A DNA stretch of 64,000 bases from Levilactobacillus wangkuiensis. Lineage in GTDB: Bacteria > Bacillota > Bacilli > Lactobacillales > Lactobacillaceae. Of this stretch, positions 7,857 through 17,322 are shown one piece after another. The notes beneath the pieces are model-generated. The model did not search any database. It saw only the letters and a list, made by a program, of their open reading frames with translations, and was not told the DNA's origin. The stretch covers positions 124,001 to 188,000 of the forward strand of contig NZ_BOLM01000001.1 of the NCBI RefSeq assembly GCF_016861605.1, in the 5' to 3' direction. The position numbers and the translations under genes were made by a program. Within the stretch, counting starts at the first letter, position 1; every line of letters starts with the position of its first letter.

Positions 7857-8126
7857 CTAAACAATCGTTGCGCGTGACAATAGAATAAATTTGAGGACCG
7901 CAATCAGGAGTAGGAGAATCTGCAGGGAAAGGTCGGCCTCGTTTAGGAAGCGGTGGTCCTTGGTCGTGGTGAAGAAATCGAAGTGACCCGTCAGCGTGAC
8001 CAGGGCGAGAAAACTAATGACGGCGAGGACGATGGGTTGGGACGTCAGGGCGGCCAGAATCAGTAACAGCAATGTGACGCCAAACAGGCCTTCCTGCAAC
8101 TTGGAATTTTGTTGGACAACGTGCAT
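7857..8126 (-). CDS. Small membrane protein, function unknown
   Basis: 89 residues with about three hydrophobic segments: 'LFGVTLLLLILAAL', 'PIVLAVISFLALVTL' and 'LSLQILLLLIAVLKFILL'. A short polar loop (FDFFTTTKDHRF) lies between the second and third. It starts at ATG 8126 with GGAGGAA just upstream on the minus strand. It stands alone, convergent with the acetyltransferase pair and about 180 bases downstream of the ABC exporter operon. I do not recognise the family. Confidence 0.6.
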   Translation of the reverse strand: MHVVQQNSKLQEGLFGVTLLLLILAALTSQPIVLAVISFLALVTLTGHFDFFTTTKDHRFLNEADLSLQILLLLIAVLKFILLSRATIV

Positions 8127-8261
8127 GATGATTCCTCCAGTGAGCCCGGTAGACGGTACTGGGTTCGTTTGATACCGCCATTATGCCGGATTCTAGCGAA
8201 ATGGCCAGTTGCCGCAACTATTTTAGCAGAGATGGGTTAGCAAACTATCATAATTACCTTG

Positions 8262-8297
8262 AAATGCTGCTCCCCGAGAAGAGGCGCAGCATTTTTT
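8262..8297 (+). terminator. Hairpin at the 3' end of the exporter operon
   Basis: AAATGCTGC (8262-8270) pairs with GCAGCATTT (8286-8294) and is followed by T on the plus strand. It sits just beyond the stop of the minus-strand exporter operon; there only three T follow the stem, so it may work mainly for plus-strand transcripts. Confidence 0.5.
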
Positions 8298-8302
8298 GAA
8301 GT

Positions 8303-9070
8303 TTAATTAGCCGAAACGTACTTCAGCAGACCCCGTTGCCATTCAATGTAAGAAATGACCAGCAGCACACCGGTGACCAGAGCCGTCCACAGCAAAAGCC
8401 AGGTGGGCTGATTGTGGCCGAACTGGGCCGGGACGTTGGTGATGGCCAGTGAGGGGATGACCCACAGGAAGAGCTGTTGGATCACCCGCGGATAAATTTT
8501 AGCCGGGCGCGCGGACGCGTCCATCAGGTCTTCTGGCAGGCCGTTGAGTGCGGACAGGCCGTCGACCCAAAAGGCCAGCGTGACCATAATCTGGTTGAGG
8601 GCAAAGACAAAGCCGATGCCGACAATCACTGCGACCACATAAAGCAGGAGATTCAGCGGTGTCGGGTGCAATTTGCTTAGAATCACGCCCTCGATGACGC
8701 CGGTCAGCAATAACGTGACCAGCGAGGGGAAGTCCACCCGGTAACTCGCGTGAAACCAGTACGAGTTGACCGGCCGCAACAAAGAGTAGTCCAGGTTGCC
8801 GTCCAAAATTTGGTCGACCAGGTCCTCGTGCCCCGCGACGAATAAGAATTGGTAGGCGTAGCTGATGAGATTGGCCGTGGTGATGAGGTTGAGGTAGTCG
8901 AGAAAATTCCAGCCGTAAATGGTGGGGGTAAACGAGAAGTACACGCCCCCGGTGATCAGGTCAATGGCGTAAAACAGGACACCGAACAGGGCGGTCAGCA
9001 CGGTCGTCACCCGGTAGGTCATGGTCTCCGCTAAGCTTTGCGTGACCAGCACGCGATAAATTTTCAACAT
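8303..9070 (-). CDS. ABC exporter permease, second membrane subunit
   Basis: 255 residues with about six membrane segments, resembling the ABC-2-like permease family DUF990 (PF06182) that usually comes as two different permeases plus one ATPase. Visible marks: 'YRVTTVLTALFGVLFYAI', the amphipathic stretch 'LDGNLDYSLLRPVNSYW' shared by these permeases, and a final 'LLVISYIEWQRGLLKYVSAN'. Its start abuts the end of the next gene upstream (shared position 9070), so translation is probably coupled. The substrate is unknown; relatives are annotated as multidrug or viologen exporters. Confidence 0.75.
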   Translation of the reverse strand: MLKIYRVLVTQSLAETMTYRVTTVLTALFGVLFYAIDLITGGVYFSFTPTIYGWNFLDYLNLITTANLISYAYQFLFVAGHEDLVDQILDGNLDYSLLRPVNSYWFHASYRVDFPSLVTLLLTGVIEGVILSKLHPTPLNLLLYVVAVIVGIGFVFALNQIMVTLAFWVDGLSALNGLPEDLMDASARPAKIYPRVIQQLFLWVIPSLAITNVPAQFGHNQPTWLLLWTALVTGVLLVISYIEWQRGLLKYVSAN

Positions 9071-9846
9071 TAGCTCCCCACCCCCTCATAAGAACGGATA
9101 CCCCGGGGCCAAACGATTTTCAGGATTCCTAAGGCGACGACGGCCCAACCCAGCGCCCAACCGCCCGCCAGCAAAATCTGGTTGAGCGACAGTTTGCCCA
9201 GGAGTAGTAGCGTCAGTTGGTTACCAGCTAGAGAAAAGGGATTATAAATCAGCCAGGCGAATGCTGGTGGCAGTACCTGAAGCGGAAAGGCCTGCCCCCC
9301 TAACAGGAGGAAGAGTGCGCTCAGCACGGGCCGCAACGGCCAGACCTGCACCAACCAGAAGCTACACAGGCTGATGGCGGTGATCATCAGGAAAAACATG
9401 CCGTAGGTCAGCATCATCAGGAGCAGACTACCCAGCCCGTACAGCAGGCCGCGGCGAAAGACGGGACTGATAAAACCGGTCGCCAGGCCGTAAATGACCA
9501 GAAATGGCAGGCCTCGTCCTAGGTAATCCCAGAAACTTTGAATAAAATAATTGATCGGACGCATGAGCACGACGGAGAGGTTGCCACTGCGGACCAGGCC
9601 GCTGAATTTGAAAATGGGTTCCGCGGAAAAAATAAGGGCTAAAACGTTGACCACAATCAGGTAGATGACCATCTGATTGGGCTGGATGCCAGCAATGTCG
9701 CTCCGGCCGCTAAAGTTGTAGACGGCCAGCCACATGAAAATGGTGACCATGACGTTGACGGCGGTCGTCAGTAAGTTTAAAACCAGGTTGCCCCGGTAGG
9801 CCAGCGTGGCCATCAGGGCGTTTTGACAAGTCAACCAATATTTCAT
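9070..9846 (-). CDS. ABC exporter permease, first membrane subunit
   Basis: 258 residues, about six membrane segments, same DUF990-like family as its neighbour. The marker loop reads 'LVRSGNLSVVLMRPINYFIQ', matching 'ILDGNLDYSLLRPVNSYW' in the other subunit. The start overlaps the end of the ATPase gene by four bases (ATGA). Together with the ATPase and second permease it would make one exporter in the cytoplasmic membrane. Substrate cannot be read from sequence. Confidence 0.75.
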   Translation of the reverse strand: MKYWLTCQNALMATLAYRGNLVLNLLTTAVNVMVTIFMWLAVYNFSGRSDIAGIQPNQMVIYLIVVNVLALIFSAEPIFKFSGLVRSGNLSVVLMRPINYFIQSFWDYLGRGLPFLVIYGLATGFISPVFRRGLLYGLGSLLLMMLTYGMFFLMITAISLCSFWLVQVWPLRPVLSALFLLLGGQAFPLQVLPPAFAWLIYNPFSLAGNQLTLLLLGKLSLNQILLAGGWALGWAVVALGILKIVWPRGIRSYEGVGS

Positions 9847-10811
9847 TGGGTCGGCGCCTCCTCGGAAAACAATTGGGTGAGGATGGCGTCTAGGCTGCCG
9901 TTGTGCCGGTTGACGCTTAAAATGCGGCGTGGGTCGATCGGCAATGCGGTTAGCGTTGTCGCATCAATCTCATAATGGGTCGCATCCACTTGGCGCACGT
10001 GGTCGGGCAACGGGTCCAGTGGCGCGTCGGTCACGATTTCCAGGAGGGGCACGGTGGCGTAACGACTGATCAGGCCGGTCGTTGTGCCGTCGAAGATCTT
10101 GTGACCGTGGTTGATGACCGCAACGCGTTGGGCCAGCGCCTCGATATCCTTGGTATTGTGGCTGGTCAGGATGATGGTCATCTGGGTGTCGTGATTCAGC
10201 TGCTTGAGGAACCGGTAAATATTGGCCTGACTGCTGACGTCGATGCCAATCGTGGGTTCATCCAGGAAGAGAATCTCGGGCTTATGGATCAGTGCGCAGA
10301 TGAGTTCAAACTTGATGCGTTGGCCCAGCGAGAGCTTCCGGACGGGCACGTGGAGTTGCGGTGTCACGGCCAGTTCCTTGGTGAGAAACGCCAGCCAGGT
10401 GGTGAAGGCGTCGTGGGGGATGTGGTAGATCTCCCGCAGGAGCACCAGGGTGTCTAGCGGCGGCAGGTCCCAGGCCAGCTGACTCTTCTGGCTCAGCATG
10501 ACGCCGATGCACTGAAGGAAGGCGGGCCGCTTGCGAAAGGGAATCTGGTCGGTGAACAGGCGGACGTCACCGGTATTAACCGGCAGGATGCCCGTCATCA
10601 GTTTGATCAGGGTCGTTTTACCCGCCCCGTTGGCGCCCAGGAGGCCGAGAACCTCGCCCTGGTTGACGTGTAGTGAAATGTCTTGAACGGCCGCGACGGT
10701 GCTTTTTTGGCGATGAAAGAGGTCGTGCCAGGCCCCGCTGAAGCCGGCTTGCTTGGTGAAGGTCACGTAGCTAAAATTCGCGTGGTCGACGGAAATAATG
10801 GGTGAGGGCAT
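9843..10811 (-). CDS. ABC exporter ATP-binding subunit
   Basis: 322 residues. Walker A 'GANGAGKTT' (about 59-67), signature 'KLSLGQRIKFEL' (LSLGQ in place of LSGGQ, a usual variant in this subfamily), Walker B 'EILFLDEPTIGID', and the switch His in 'LTSHNTKDIEAL'. The N-terminal insertion between the first strand and Walker A ('GAWHDLFHRQKSTVAAV') and the extended C-terminal domain are typical of ATPases paired with DUF990-type permeases. It is the first gene of the three-gene minus-strand operon. Confidence 0.85.
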   Translation of the reverse strand: MPSPIISVDHANFSYVTFTKQAGFSGAWHDLFHRQKSTVAAVQDISLHVNQGEVLGLLGANGAGKTTLIKLMTGILPVNTGDVRLFTDQIPFRKRPAFLQCIGVMLSQKSQLAWDLPPLDTLVLLREIYHIPHDAFTTWLAFLTKELAVTPQLHVPVRKLSLGQRIKFELICALIHKPEILFLDEPTIGIDVSSQANIYRFLKQLNHDTQMTIILTSHNTKDIEALAQRVAVINHGHKIFDGTTTGLISRYATVPLLEIVTDAPLDPLPDHVRQVDATHYEIDATTLTALPIDPRRILSVNRHNGSLDAILTQLFSEEAPTQ

Positions 10812-10862
10812 AGATGTCGCTTCCTAACAATAATGGATTCTAATTATTTTCTCATCATTTTA

Positions 10863-10868
10863 TCATTA
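10863..10868 (-). promoter_or_regulatory. Predicted -10 of the ABC exporter operon
   Basis: On the minus strand a perfect TATAAT lies about 50 bases upstream of the ATPase start, with TGGTCA about 16 bases further upstream as a weak -35. Confidence 0.5.
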
Positions 10869-10939
10869 TACACGTCTAGGGCAGTTTGACCAGTCATACC
10901 GCTGGAAACGGGGCAGTTAGATGAAAGGAAACGCCAGGC

Positions 10940-10968
10940 TTGCAAAACCGCTTGAAAATGGGTAAACT
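10940..10968 (+). promoter_or_regulatory. Predicted mnmA promoter
   Basis: TTGCAA (10940-10945), 17-base spacer, TAAACT (10963-10968). A small hairpin GATTCT/AGAATC (11003-11016) lies in the leader. Confidence 0.6.
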
Positions 10969-10970
10969 AG

Positions 10971-12167
<1,197 letters not shown>

Positions 12168-12173
12168 TTTTTC

Positions 12174-12218
12174 AGCTCCTCATTGAACCGGCCCCGCTGG
12201 TTCAATGAGGAGCTTTTT
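12174..12218 (+). terminator. mnmA intrinsic terminator
   Basis: AGCTCCTCATTGAACC (12174-12189) pairs perfectly with GGTTCAATGAGGAGCT (12199-12214), then T5. The first repeat arm of copy B2 begins directly behind. Confidence 0.92.
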
Positions 12219-12430
12219 GGTTACACGGGTCGTTGATGGGCCGCCTTACCGGGCGGAGAAAATGGGATCGGAACGCTGAGGGGAGGACGTCTAGAGCCAA
12301 AGAGCGGTCTCTAGACTCGCTTTGAGCCGAAACCCGCGTCTCAAAGTCGCCATTTTCTGAGCAAGCCACTCAGAAAATCCCACAGCTGGACCCATTTTCT
12401 CCGCCCTCACGGCTCACGTCGGTGGTAACC
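12219..12430 (+). repeat. Structured repeat, subfamily B copy B2 (+)
   Basis: The ends pair as GGTTAC (12219-12224) with GTAACC (12425-12430). The main stem is a perfect 16-bp match, GGGCGGAGAAAATGGG (12251-12266) with 12391-12406. Hairpin 1 is GTCTAGAG/CTCTAGAC with loop CCAAAGAGCGGT, hairpin 2 TTTGAG/CTCAAA, and hairpin 3 ATTTTCTGAG/CTCAGAAAAT. All arms are intact. Confidence 0.82.
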
Positions 12431-12499
12431 AGCTCCTATCGAAATGGCGGGCTGCTTCAAGATAGCTGAGACTGCCGTGAAAAGTAAATCGTCAGGCGT

Positions 12500-12700
12500 T
12501 AGAGGGGGGTGAATGGTCTAGTTAGTAAGTACACGCGGTGGGCAGGACGGCCAGAGCCAAAGGGCGGTCTCTGACCTTGCTTCTGAGCCGAAGGTCGCGT
12601 CTCAAAAACACCACTTGTCATCAGAACGTTCCGTTCTCACGACAAGTCCCACGGCTGAACATATTTTCACCATCCCTGCGGCGGAGACGGCGGTCACTGG
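12500..12700 (+). repeat. Structured repeat, subfamily B copy B3 (+), degenerate
   Basis: It keeps the B junction motif (GCGGTGGGCAGGACG), the hairpin-1 loop (CCAAAGGGCGGT) and TCCCACGGCTGAAC. Hairpin 3 is strong: ACTTGTC/GACAAGT with an inner GAACG/CGTTC. The main outer stem is eroded to GGTGAA (12509-12514) with TTCACC (12667-12672), and hairpin 1 has one mismatch. It lies in tandem with B2. The following bases to 12914 show nothing else. Confidence 0.7.
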
Positions 12701-12914
12701 CAACTGATGTAGTGGCGAGGCCGGTTCAATGGGGAGCTGGCGATGATTTGACTATTGGTAACTTGCAGTCAAATTGTGGGGATGTCCTAGGCAACGTAAC
12801 TTTTAATTAAGAGTGATTAGCTAACTCCAAGTGGTAGACGTGACGGTGGTAGATATAATGCCAGCGACCTAGGTGAAAGAAACAACCGTAAAATTCAAAT
12901 CAGTCCGTTCTTGG

Positions 12915-13145
12915 GCTGCCGGAGCGGAGGTGAACGGTCGGTGGGGACAGCCAGAGCGAAAGGGGGACGGGGATAGAACCCTGTGTCGGTGGTGTTAGCT
13001 GGGTGATTTTCCCAGCTTTACAGCACGGGACGACCTTTGAGACGTGGGCTTCGGCTCAAAGGCGAGCCGGAGGACCGCTTCTCAGGCCGCAGGCGGTCCC
13101 CACAGGGGAGCAGTCCCTATTCACCGCAGCGGAGGCAGACCAAGA
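12915..13145 (-). repeat. Structured repeat, chimeric copy A4 (-)
   Basis: The right two thirds (from about 12978, CCTGTGTCGG, to 13110) is subfamily A: hairpin 3 GCTGGG/CCCAGC, the conserved CGGGACGACCTTTGAGAC, hairpin 2, and hairpin 1 with loop read as AAGCGGT on the minus strand. The left part (12935-12970) instead carries a subfamily-B-like stretch (GGTCGGTGGGGACAGCCAGAG, read in the plus sense). The outer flanks CTGCC...GGTGAA and TTCACC...GGCAG still pair at their ends. Confidence 0.65.
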
Positions 13146-13180
13146 ACCCCAGCAATTTGAATTTTCTAACGGATGTTTCT

Positions 13181-13208
13181 TTGAAAACTTAGGAAAAACT
13201 GGCATAAT
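13181..13208 (+). promoter_or_regulatory. Predicted promoter of the phosphatase/TPR/recD2 operon
   Basis: TTGAAA (13181-13186), 16-base spacer, and extended -10 TGG-CATAAT (ending 13208). Confidence 0.6.
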
Positions 13209-13246
13209 ATAGACTATGTGACTTTACGGAAAGGACGGCAACAATT

Positions 13247-13903
13247 TTGAAATTATACTTTATTCGCCACGGCAAGACCGAATGGAACCTGGAAGGCCGC
13301 TTCCAAGGCGCCGGGGGCGATTCCCCGCTGTTAACCGAGAGCTACGACCAAATGGTGCAGGTTGGCCGCTTCTTAAAGGACACGCCGTTCACCCACGCGT
13401 ACGCCAGCCCCATCAAACGGGCCCGGGTGACGGCCCAACACGTGGTCAAAGAATTACACCAACAGGTGCCGCTGACGCTGGTTAGCCGCCTGGAGGAGTT
13501 CCATTTAGGCAAGATGGAAGGCATGGCGTTTACCGCGGTGCGCGACCAATTTCCCGCCGAGCTCGATGCTTTTCGCAATCATCCGGACCAATACGATGCG
13601 GCAAAGATTGGTGGGGAGACGTTTACCCAGGTGATCGACCGGATGACGCCCGCCATTCAAAAAATCGTGGCGGCTAATCCCCAACCGACCGACAACGTTC
13701 TAATCGTTAGCCACGGGGCGGCCCTGAACGCCGAAATCAACGCGTTACTGGGGACGCCACTGGCTGATTTGCGGAAACGTGGGGGCCTGCGGAACGCCAG
13801 CGTGACGGTCCTGGAGACCGTGGACGGGCACCATTACGACCTGGTCGACTGGAACGATACTAGCTTTTTGACGGCAACTGCAACGCCAACCGATACAATT
13901 TAG
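13247..13903 (+). CDS. Histidine phosphatase family protein (phosphoglycerate mutase-like)
   Basis: 218 residues of the histidine phosphatase superfamily. The phosphate-accepting His is in 'FIRHGKTEWN' at the N-terminus, and the second His in 'LIVSHGAALNAEI'. The segment 'GKMEGMAF' matches the mid-sequence GxxEG motif. This size and form fits co-factor-dependent phosphatases of broad specificity better than glycolytic mutase. The start is TTG 13247, with AAAGGA upstream. It heads an operon with the TPR protein (8-base gap) and recD2. The substrate is unknown. Confidence 0.8.
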   Translation: MKLYFIRHGKTEWNLEGRFQGAGGDSPLLTESYDQMVQVGRFLKDTPFTHAYASPIKRARVTAQHVVKELHQQVPLTLVSRLEEFHLGKMEGMAFTAVRDQFPAELDAFRNHPDQYDAAKIGGETFTQVIDRMTPAIQKIVAANPQPTDNVLIVSHGAALNAEINALLGTPLADLRKRGGLRNASVTVLETVDGHHYDLVDWNDTSFLTATATPTDTI

Positions 13904-13911
13904 GTGATAAA

Positions 13912-14598
13912 ATGACTGAAGAAAAAAAGACCCGCGATGCGGATAAACAAAAATCAGAACAAATGGTCCACAAACTAGTTCAACGGATCGACACCCATCC
14001 CGGTGATGCGGAAGCGTATTACGAGTTGGCAACGGTGCTGGTCGACCTGAACTCCTACGCCCAGGCCGAGGAACTCCTGATGAAGGCCCTCGGACTCTTC
14101 GCGACCCAACCGGCCGTGGTGGAAAAGTTGCGCTACGGACTGGGCAACGTGTACTATGCCGCAGAAGACTATCCCAAGGCCATTCAGCAGTTTGATCAGC
14201 TGGGGGCGCAGTGGAAGGGTGCCGGCTACCTGATGATGGCCCAGAGCTATATGGCTAACGGCGACCACAAACGGGCGTTGGCCTTTGCCCTAACGGCGCT
14301 GACTAGCCAACCAAATGACGAGGCAACCCTCCAGGTCATGGCTGAGAACCTGTTGGCTTTGGGGAACATGGACCAGGCGGCCGAGTACTATGACCGCGTG
14401 CTCCAGCTGGACGCCCAGAACGGCCGGGCCCACTTTGACCGTGGCTTGGTGGCCATGGTCTTAGGCCAGCCCTACCAGGACCATTTCGCACAGGCCAAGC
14501 AGCTGGACCCCACGTACTATGAGAAAGGTCAGCAACGGCTAGCCGACATTGAACGCTTCGTGCAAACGCAACGGGGCAAGACTGACGACCAAAAGTAA
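13912..14598 (+). CDS. Tetratricopeptide repeat protein
   Basis: 228 residues, all helical, with about five TPR-like units (for example 'AEAYYELATVLVDLNSYAQAEELLMKAL', 'YGLGNVYYAAEDYPKAIQQF', 'ENLLALGNMDQAAEYYDRVL'), quoted here in pieces as seen at about residues 33-190. There is no signal peptide, so it is cytoplasmic. TPR proteins serve as docking scaffolds; the partner is unknown. A TPR gene directly before recD2 is the usual order in lactobacilli, which suggests but does not show a shared role. The recD2 start is 13 bases after its stop. Confidence 0.8.
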   Translation: MTEEKKTRDADKQKSEQMVHKLVQRIDTHPGDAEAYYELATVLVDLNSYAQAEELLMKALGLFATQPAVVEKLRYGLGNVYYAAEDYPKAIQQFDQLGAQWKGAGYLMMAQSYMANGDHKRALAFALTALTSQPNDEATLQVMAENLLALGNMDQAAEYYDRVLQLDAQNGRAHFDRGLVAMVLGQPYQDHFAQAKQLDPTYYEKGQQRLADIERFVQTQRGKTDDQK

Positions 14599-14611
14599 GG
14601 GAGGCGCACAG

Positions 14612-17167
14612 ATGGCAACCGAATCGCTCGATTTATTTGAAGAAAGTGGCGCGCCCCAGGCCGATTACGTGGTCGGCACCGTCAGTGCGGTCTTTTTTGC
14701 CAGCAACGATAGCTTTTATAAGGTCATGCTGGTCAAGGTATCCGAGACCAGCTTGGACTGGCACGAAGACGAGATCGTCGTCACCGGGAACTTTGCTGAT
14801 ATCAAGGACGACGTGACCTATCGCTTCACGGGTAAGCGCGTGGAACACCCCAAGTACGGGGTCCAGTTCCAGGCGGATAACTATCAAAATGAAACGCCAA
14901 CCACCCGCAGCGGCGTCGTCGGCTATTTAAGCGGCGACGACTTTCCCGGGCTGGGCAAGAAGACGGCCGAAAAAATTGTGGATGCCTTGGGCACCAACGC
15001 CATTGAAGAAATTTTAAACGATCCGGCGGTGCTCCAACCACTCGGCTTGTCGCCCAAGGTGTCGGCGACCCTGATCAGTCAGCTCCAGACCAACAACGGG
15101 ATGGAACAGATCATCATCGGTCTCAACGGTTACGGCTTCGGGAGCACGTTGGCCGCGGCCATTTACAACCGGTACCAGGAAAAAACACTGGACGTGATCC
15201 ACGAGAATCCGTACCAATTGGCCGAAGACATCAACGGGGTCAGCTTCCGGCGGGCAGACCAAATCGCCACCCAGCTGGGGTACGAGGCGGATAAGCCCGA
15301 ACGGTTGCGGGCCGGCCTGTTACAGACGCTCAATGATCTGTCGGTGGCGAACGGAGATACCTATACCACGGCTAAACCGTTACTAGCCAACGCGTTAAGT
15401 CTACTGGAAAATTCACGCAACGTTCGTCTGGACCCGGCCAAGCTGGCGGATGAACTGCTGGAACTGGCCAAGGAACAGAAGGTCGTGGGCGATGACCAGC
15501 GGATCTATTTGAAGACGCTCTACGACGCCGAATGGCAGATTGCGGAGCACCTCCAGCGGCTATTAAAGGCGGACGATTCGACGGCCAAGTTCAATGATGA
15601 TGCCATCCGTAAGCAACTCCGCATCGTGGAGAAACAGGGCGACATCGTGTACGATGAGTCCCAAACGGCGGCGCTGACCGCGGCTATTCAGGCCAAGGTC
15701 ATGCTGCTGACGGGGGGACCCGGGACCGGGAAGACCACGATCATTCGCGGACTGGTCAATTTGTATGCGCGCATGCACGAGGTCTCTTTAGACATCAACG
15801 AATACAAGGAAAAACCGTTTCCAATCCTCCTAGCCGCGCCAACCGGTCGGGCCGCCAAGCGGATGAGTGAGTCGACCGGCTTACCGGCCAGCACGATTCA
15901 CCGCCTACTGGGCCTGACCGGTCGGGAAGATAACCTGGATGAGGCGGCCACCAACGACCTAGAGGGGGGACTGTTGATCATCGATGAAACGTCGATGGTC
16001 GACGTCTACCTGATGAAGACGCTCTTGCGGGCCGTACCCGTGGGGATGCAGGTCGTGCTGGTCGGCGATAAGGACCAACTGCCATCCGTCGGCCCCGGTC
16101 AGGTCTTTCACGACCTGTTGGCCAGCGACCAACTACAAAAGATTCAGCTCGATACGATTTACCGGCAGGGGGATGGCTCGTCCATCATCCCGCTGGCCCA
16201 CGCCATCAAGTCGGGAAAACTACCGGCTGATTTCACCAAGAACCAAAAGGACCGGTCGTTCATCGCTTGCCACGCCAATCAGGTGGAGAGCGTGATCGAC
16301 CAGATCGTCCAGAAGGCCCACGCCAAGGGCTTTTCCGCTAGTGATATTCAGGTGCTGGCCCCCATGTACCGGGGCTCGGCCGGAATTGACCGGTTGAACG
16401 TGGTATTACAGGATATCTTGAACCCGAAAAAGTCTGAGCGGACTAAGGAAGTTGAGTTCCGTAACCAGAAATTTCGAATCGGCGACAAGGTCTTACACCT
16501 GGTCAACAGCCCCGAAAACAACGTGTTCAACGGGGATATCGGAGTCATCACCGGAATCGACCTGGCCAGCGATAAGCACAGCGAGGTCAAGAGCGACCAG
16601 CTGACGATTGCCTTTGAGCAGACCGAGGTCACGTATGCCCGCAACGATTGGAACCGGCTGACCCTGGCCTACTGTATGTCGATTCACAAGTCGCAGGGGT
16701 CTGAATTTAAAATGGTGATCCTGCCCATGGTCGGCCAGTATAACCGGATGCTCCAGCGGAACCTGCTGTATACGGCGGTCACGCGGGCAGCGGACATGCT
16801 GATTCTCCTGGGTGAGCCGCGGGCCTTTGAGGCCTGTGTCACCAGCCTGGGCGTCAACCGGAACACCACGCTGACAACGCGGATTCAAACGGTGCTGGAC
16901 CCAGACGGGACACCCGTGACGCCTGACGAGCCGGCAGAAACAACGCCGACTGCTGAGACCGAGACGCCTGAACCGGCTGCGGTACCAACTACAGCAGAGG
17001 CGGAAACGCCCGAGCCAGTCACGACAGATGGTGCGTCGACTGACACCACAGAACCCACGACGTCAACGGATTATCGTCTGACGCCGGAACTGGTTTTGAG
17101 CCGAAAGATTGACCCGATGATCGGGATGCAGGGTGTGTCACCCAAACAATTTATGCCATCCGTATAA
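14612..17167 (+). CDS. recD2: RecD2-type ATP-dependent DNA helicase
   Basis: About 851 residues. Order: N-terminal OB-like domain, helix-hairpin-helix ('DFPGLGKKTAEKIV'), two RecA-like domains with Walker A 'TGGPGTGKTTIIRG', motif II 'LLIIDETSMVD', motif III 'VLVGDKDQLPSVGPG', and motifs V/VI 'SIHKSQGSEF' and 'LLYTAVTRA'. It unwinds DNA 5' to 3' in repair, outside any RecBCD complex. The ATG at 14612 sits eight bases after AAGGGAGG; an earlier ATG at 14549 lies inside the TPR gene. The C-terminus has a Pro/Thr/Glu-rich linker of about 60 residues and a short final motif 'DPMIGMQGVSPKQFMP'. Confidence 0.92.
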   Translation: MATESLDLFEESGAPQADYVVGTVSAVFFASNDSFYKVMLVKVSETSLDWHEDEIVVTGNFADIKDDVTYRFTGKRVEHPKYGVQFQADNYQNETPTTRSGVVGYLSGDDFPGLGKKTAEKIVDALGTNAIEEILNDPAVLQPLGLSPKVSATLISQLQTNNGMEQIIIGLNGYGFGSTLAAAIYNRYQEKTLDVIHENPYQLAEDINGVSFRRADQIATQLGYEADKPERLRAGLLQTLNDLSVANGDTYTTAKPLLANALSLLENSRNVRLDPAKLADELLELAKEQKVVGDDQRIYLKTLYDAEWQIAEHLQRLLKADDSTAKFNDDAIRKQLRIVEKQGDIVYDESQTAALTAAIQAKVMLLTGGPGTGKTTIIRGLVNLYARMHEVSLDINEYKEKPFPILLAAPTGRAAKRMSESTGLPASTIHRLLGLTGREDNLDEAATNDLEGGLLIIDETSMVDVYLMKTLLRAVPVGMQVVLVGDKDQLPSVGPGQVFHDLLASDQLQKIQLDTIYRQGDGSSIIPLAHAIKSGKLPADFTKNQKDRSFIACHANQVESVIDQIVQKAHAKGFSASDIQVLAPMYRGSAGIDRLNVVLQDILNPKKSERTKEVEFRNQKFRIGDKVLHLVNSPENNVFNGDIGVITGIDLASDKHSEVKSDQLTIAFEQTEVTYARNDWNRLTLAYCMSIHKSQGSEFKMVILPMVGQYNRMLQRNLLYTAVTRAADMLILLGEPRAFEACVTSLGVNRNTTLTTRIQTVLDPDGTPVTPDEPAETTPTAETETPEPAAVPTTAEAETPEPVTTDGASTDTTEPTTSTDYRLTPELVLSRKIDPMIGMQGVSPKQFMPSV

Positions 17168-17184
17168 AATAGCGGTTGCAAGCG

Positions 17185-17213
17185 TTGCGTTTCCGGTCAA
17201 AGATTGCGATAAT
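17185..17213 (+). promoter_or_regulatory. Predicted prs promoter
   Basis: TTGCGT (17185-17190), 17-base spacer, GATAAT (17208-17213) with TG one base upstream (extended -10). Confidence 0.6.
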
Positions 17214-17322
17214 AAAGACAGAAAAAACGCGCTGCTGGGCGTCAGTTGGTCTGATGAAAATGACCAGTGCCCGGTAGTCCGTAAAATATACGAATTTGTG
17301 GAAAACCCACAGGGAGGCTGTT

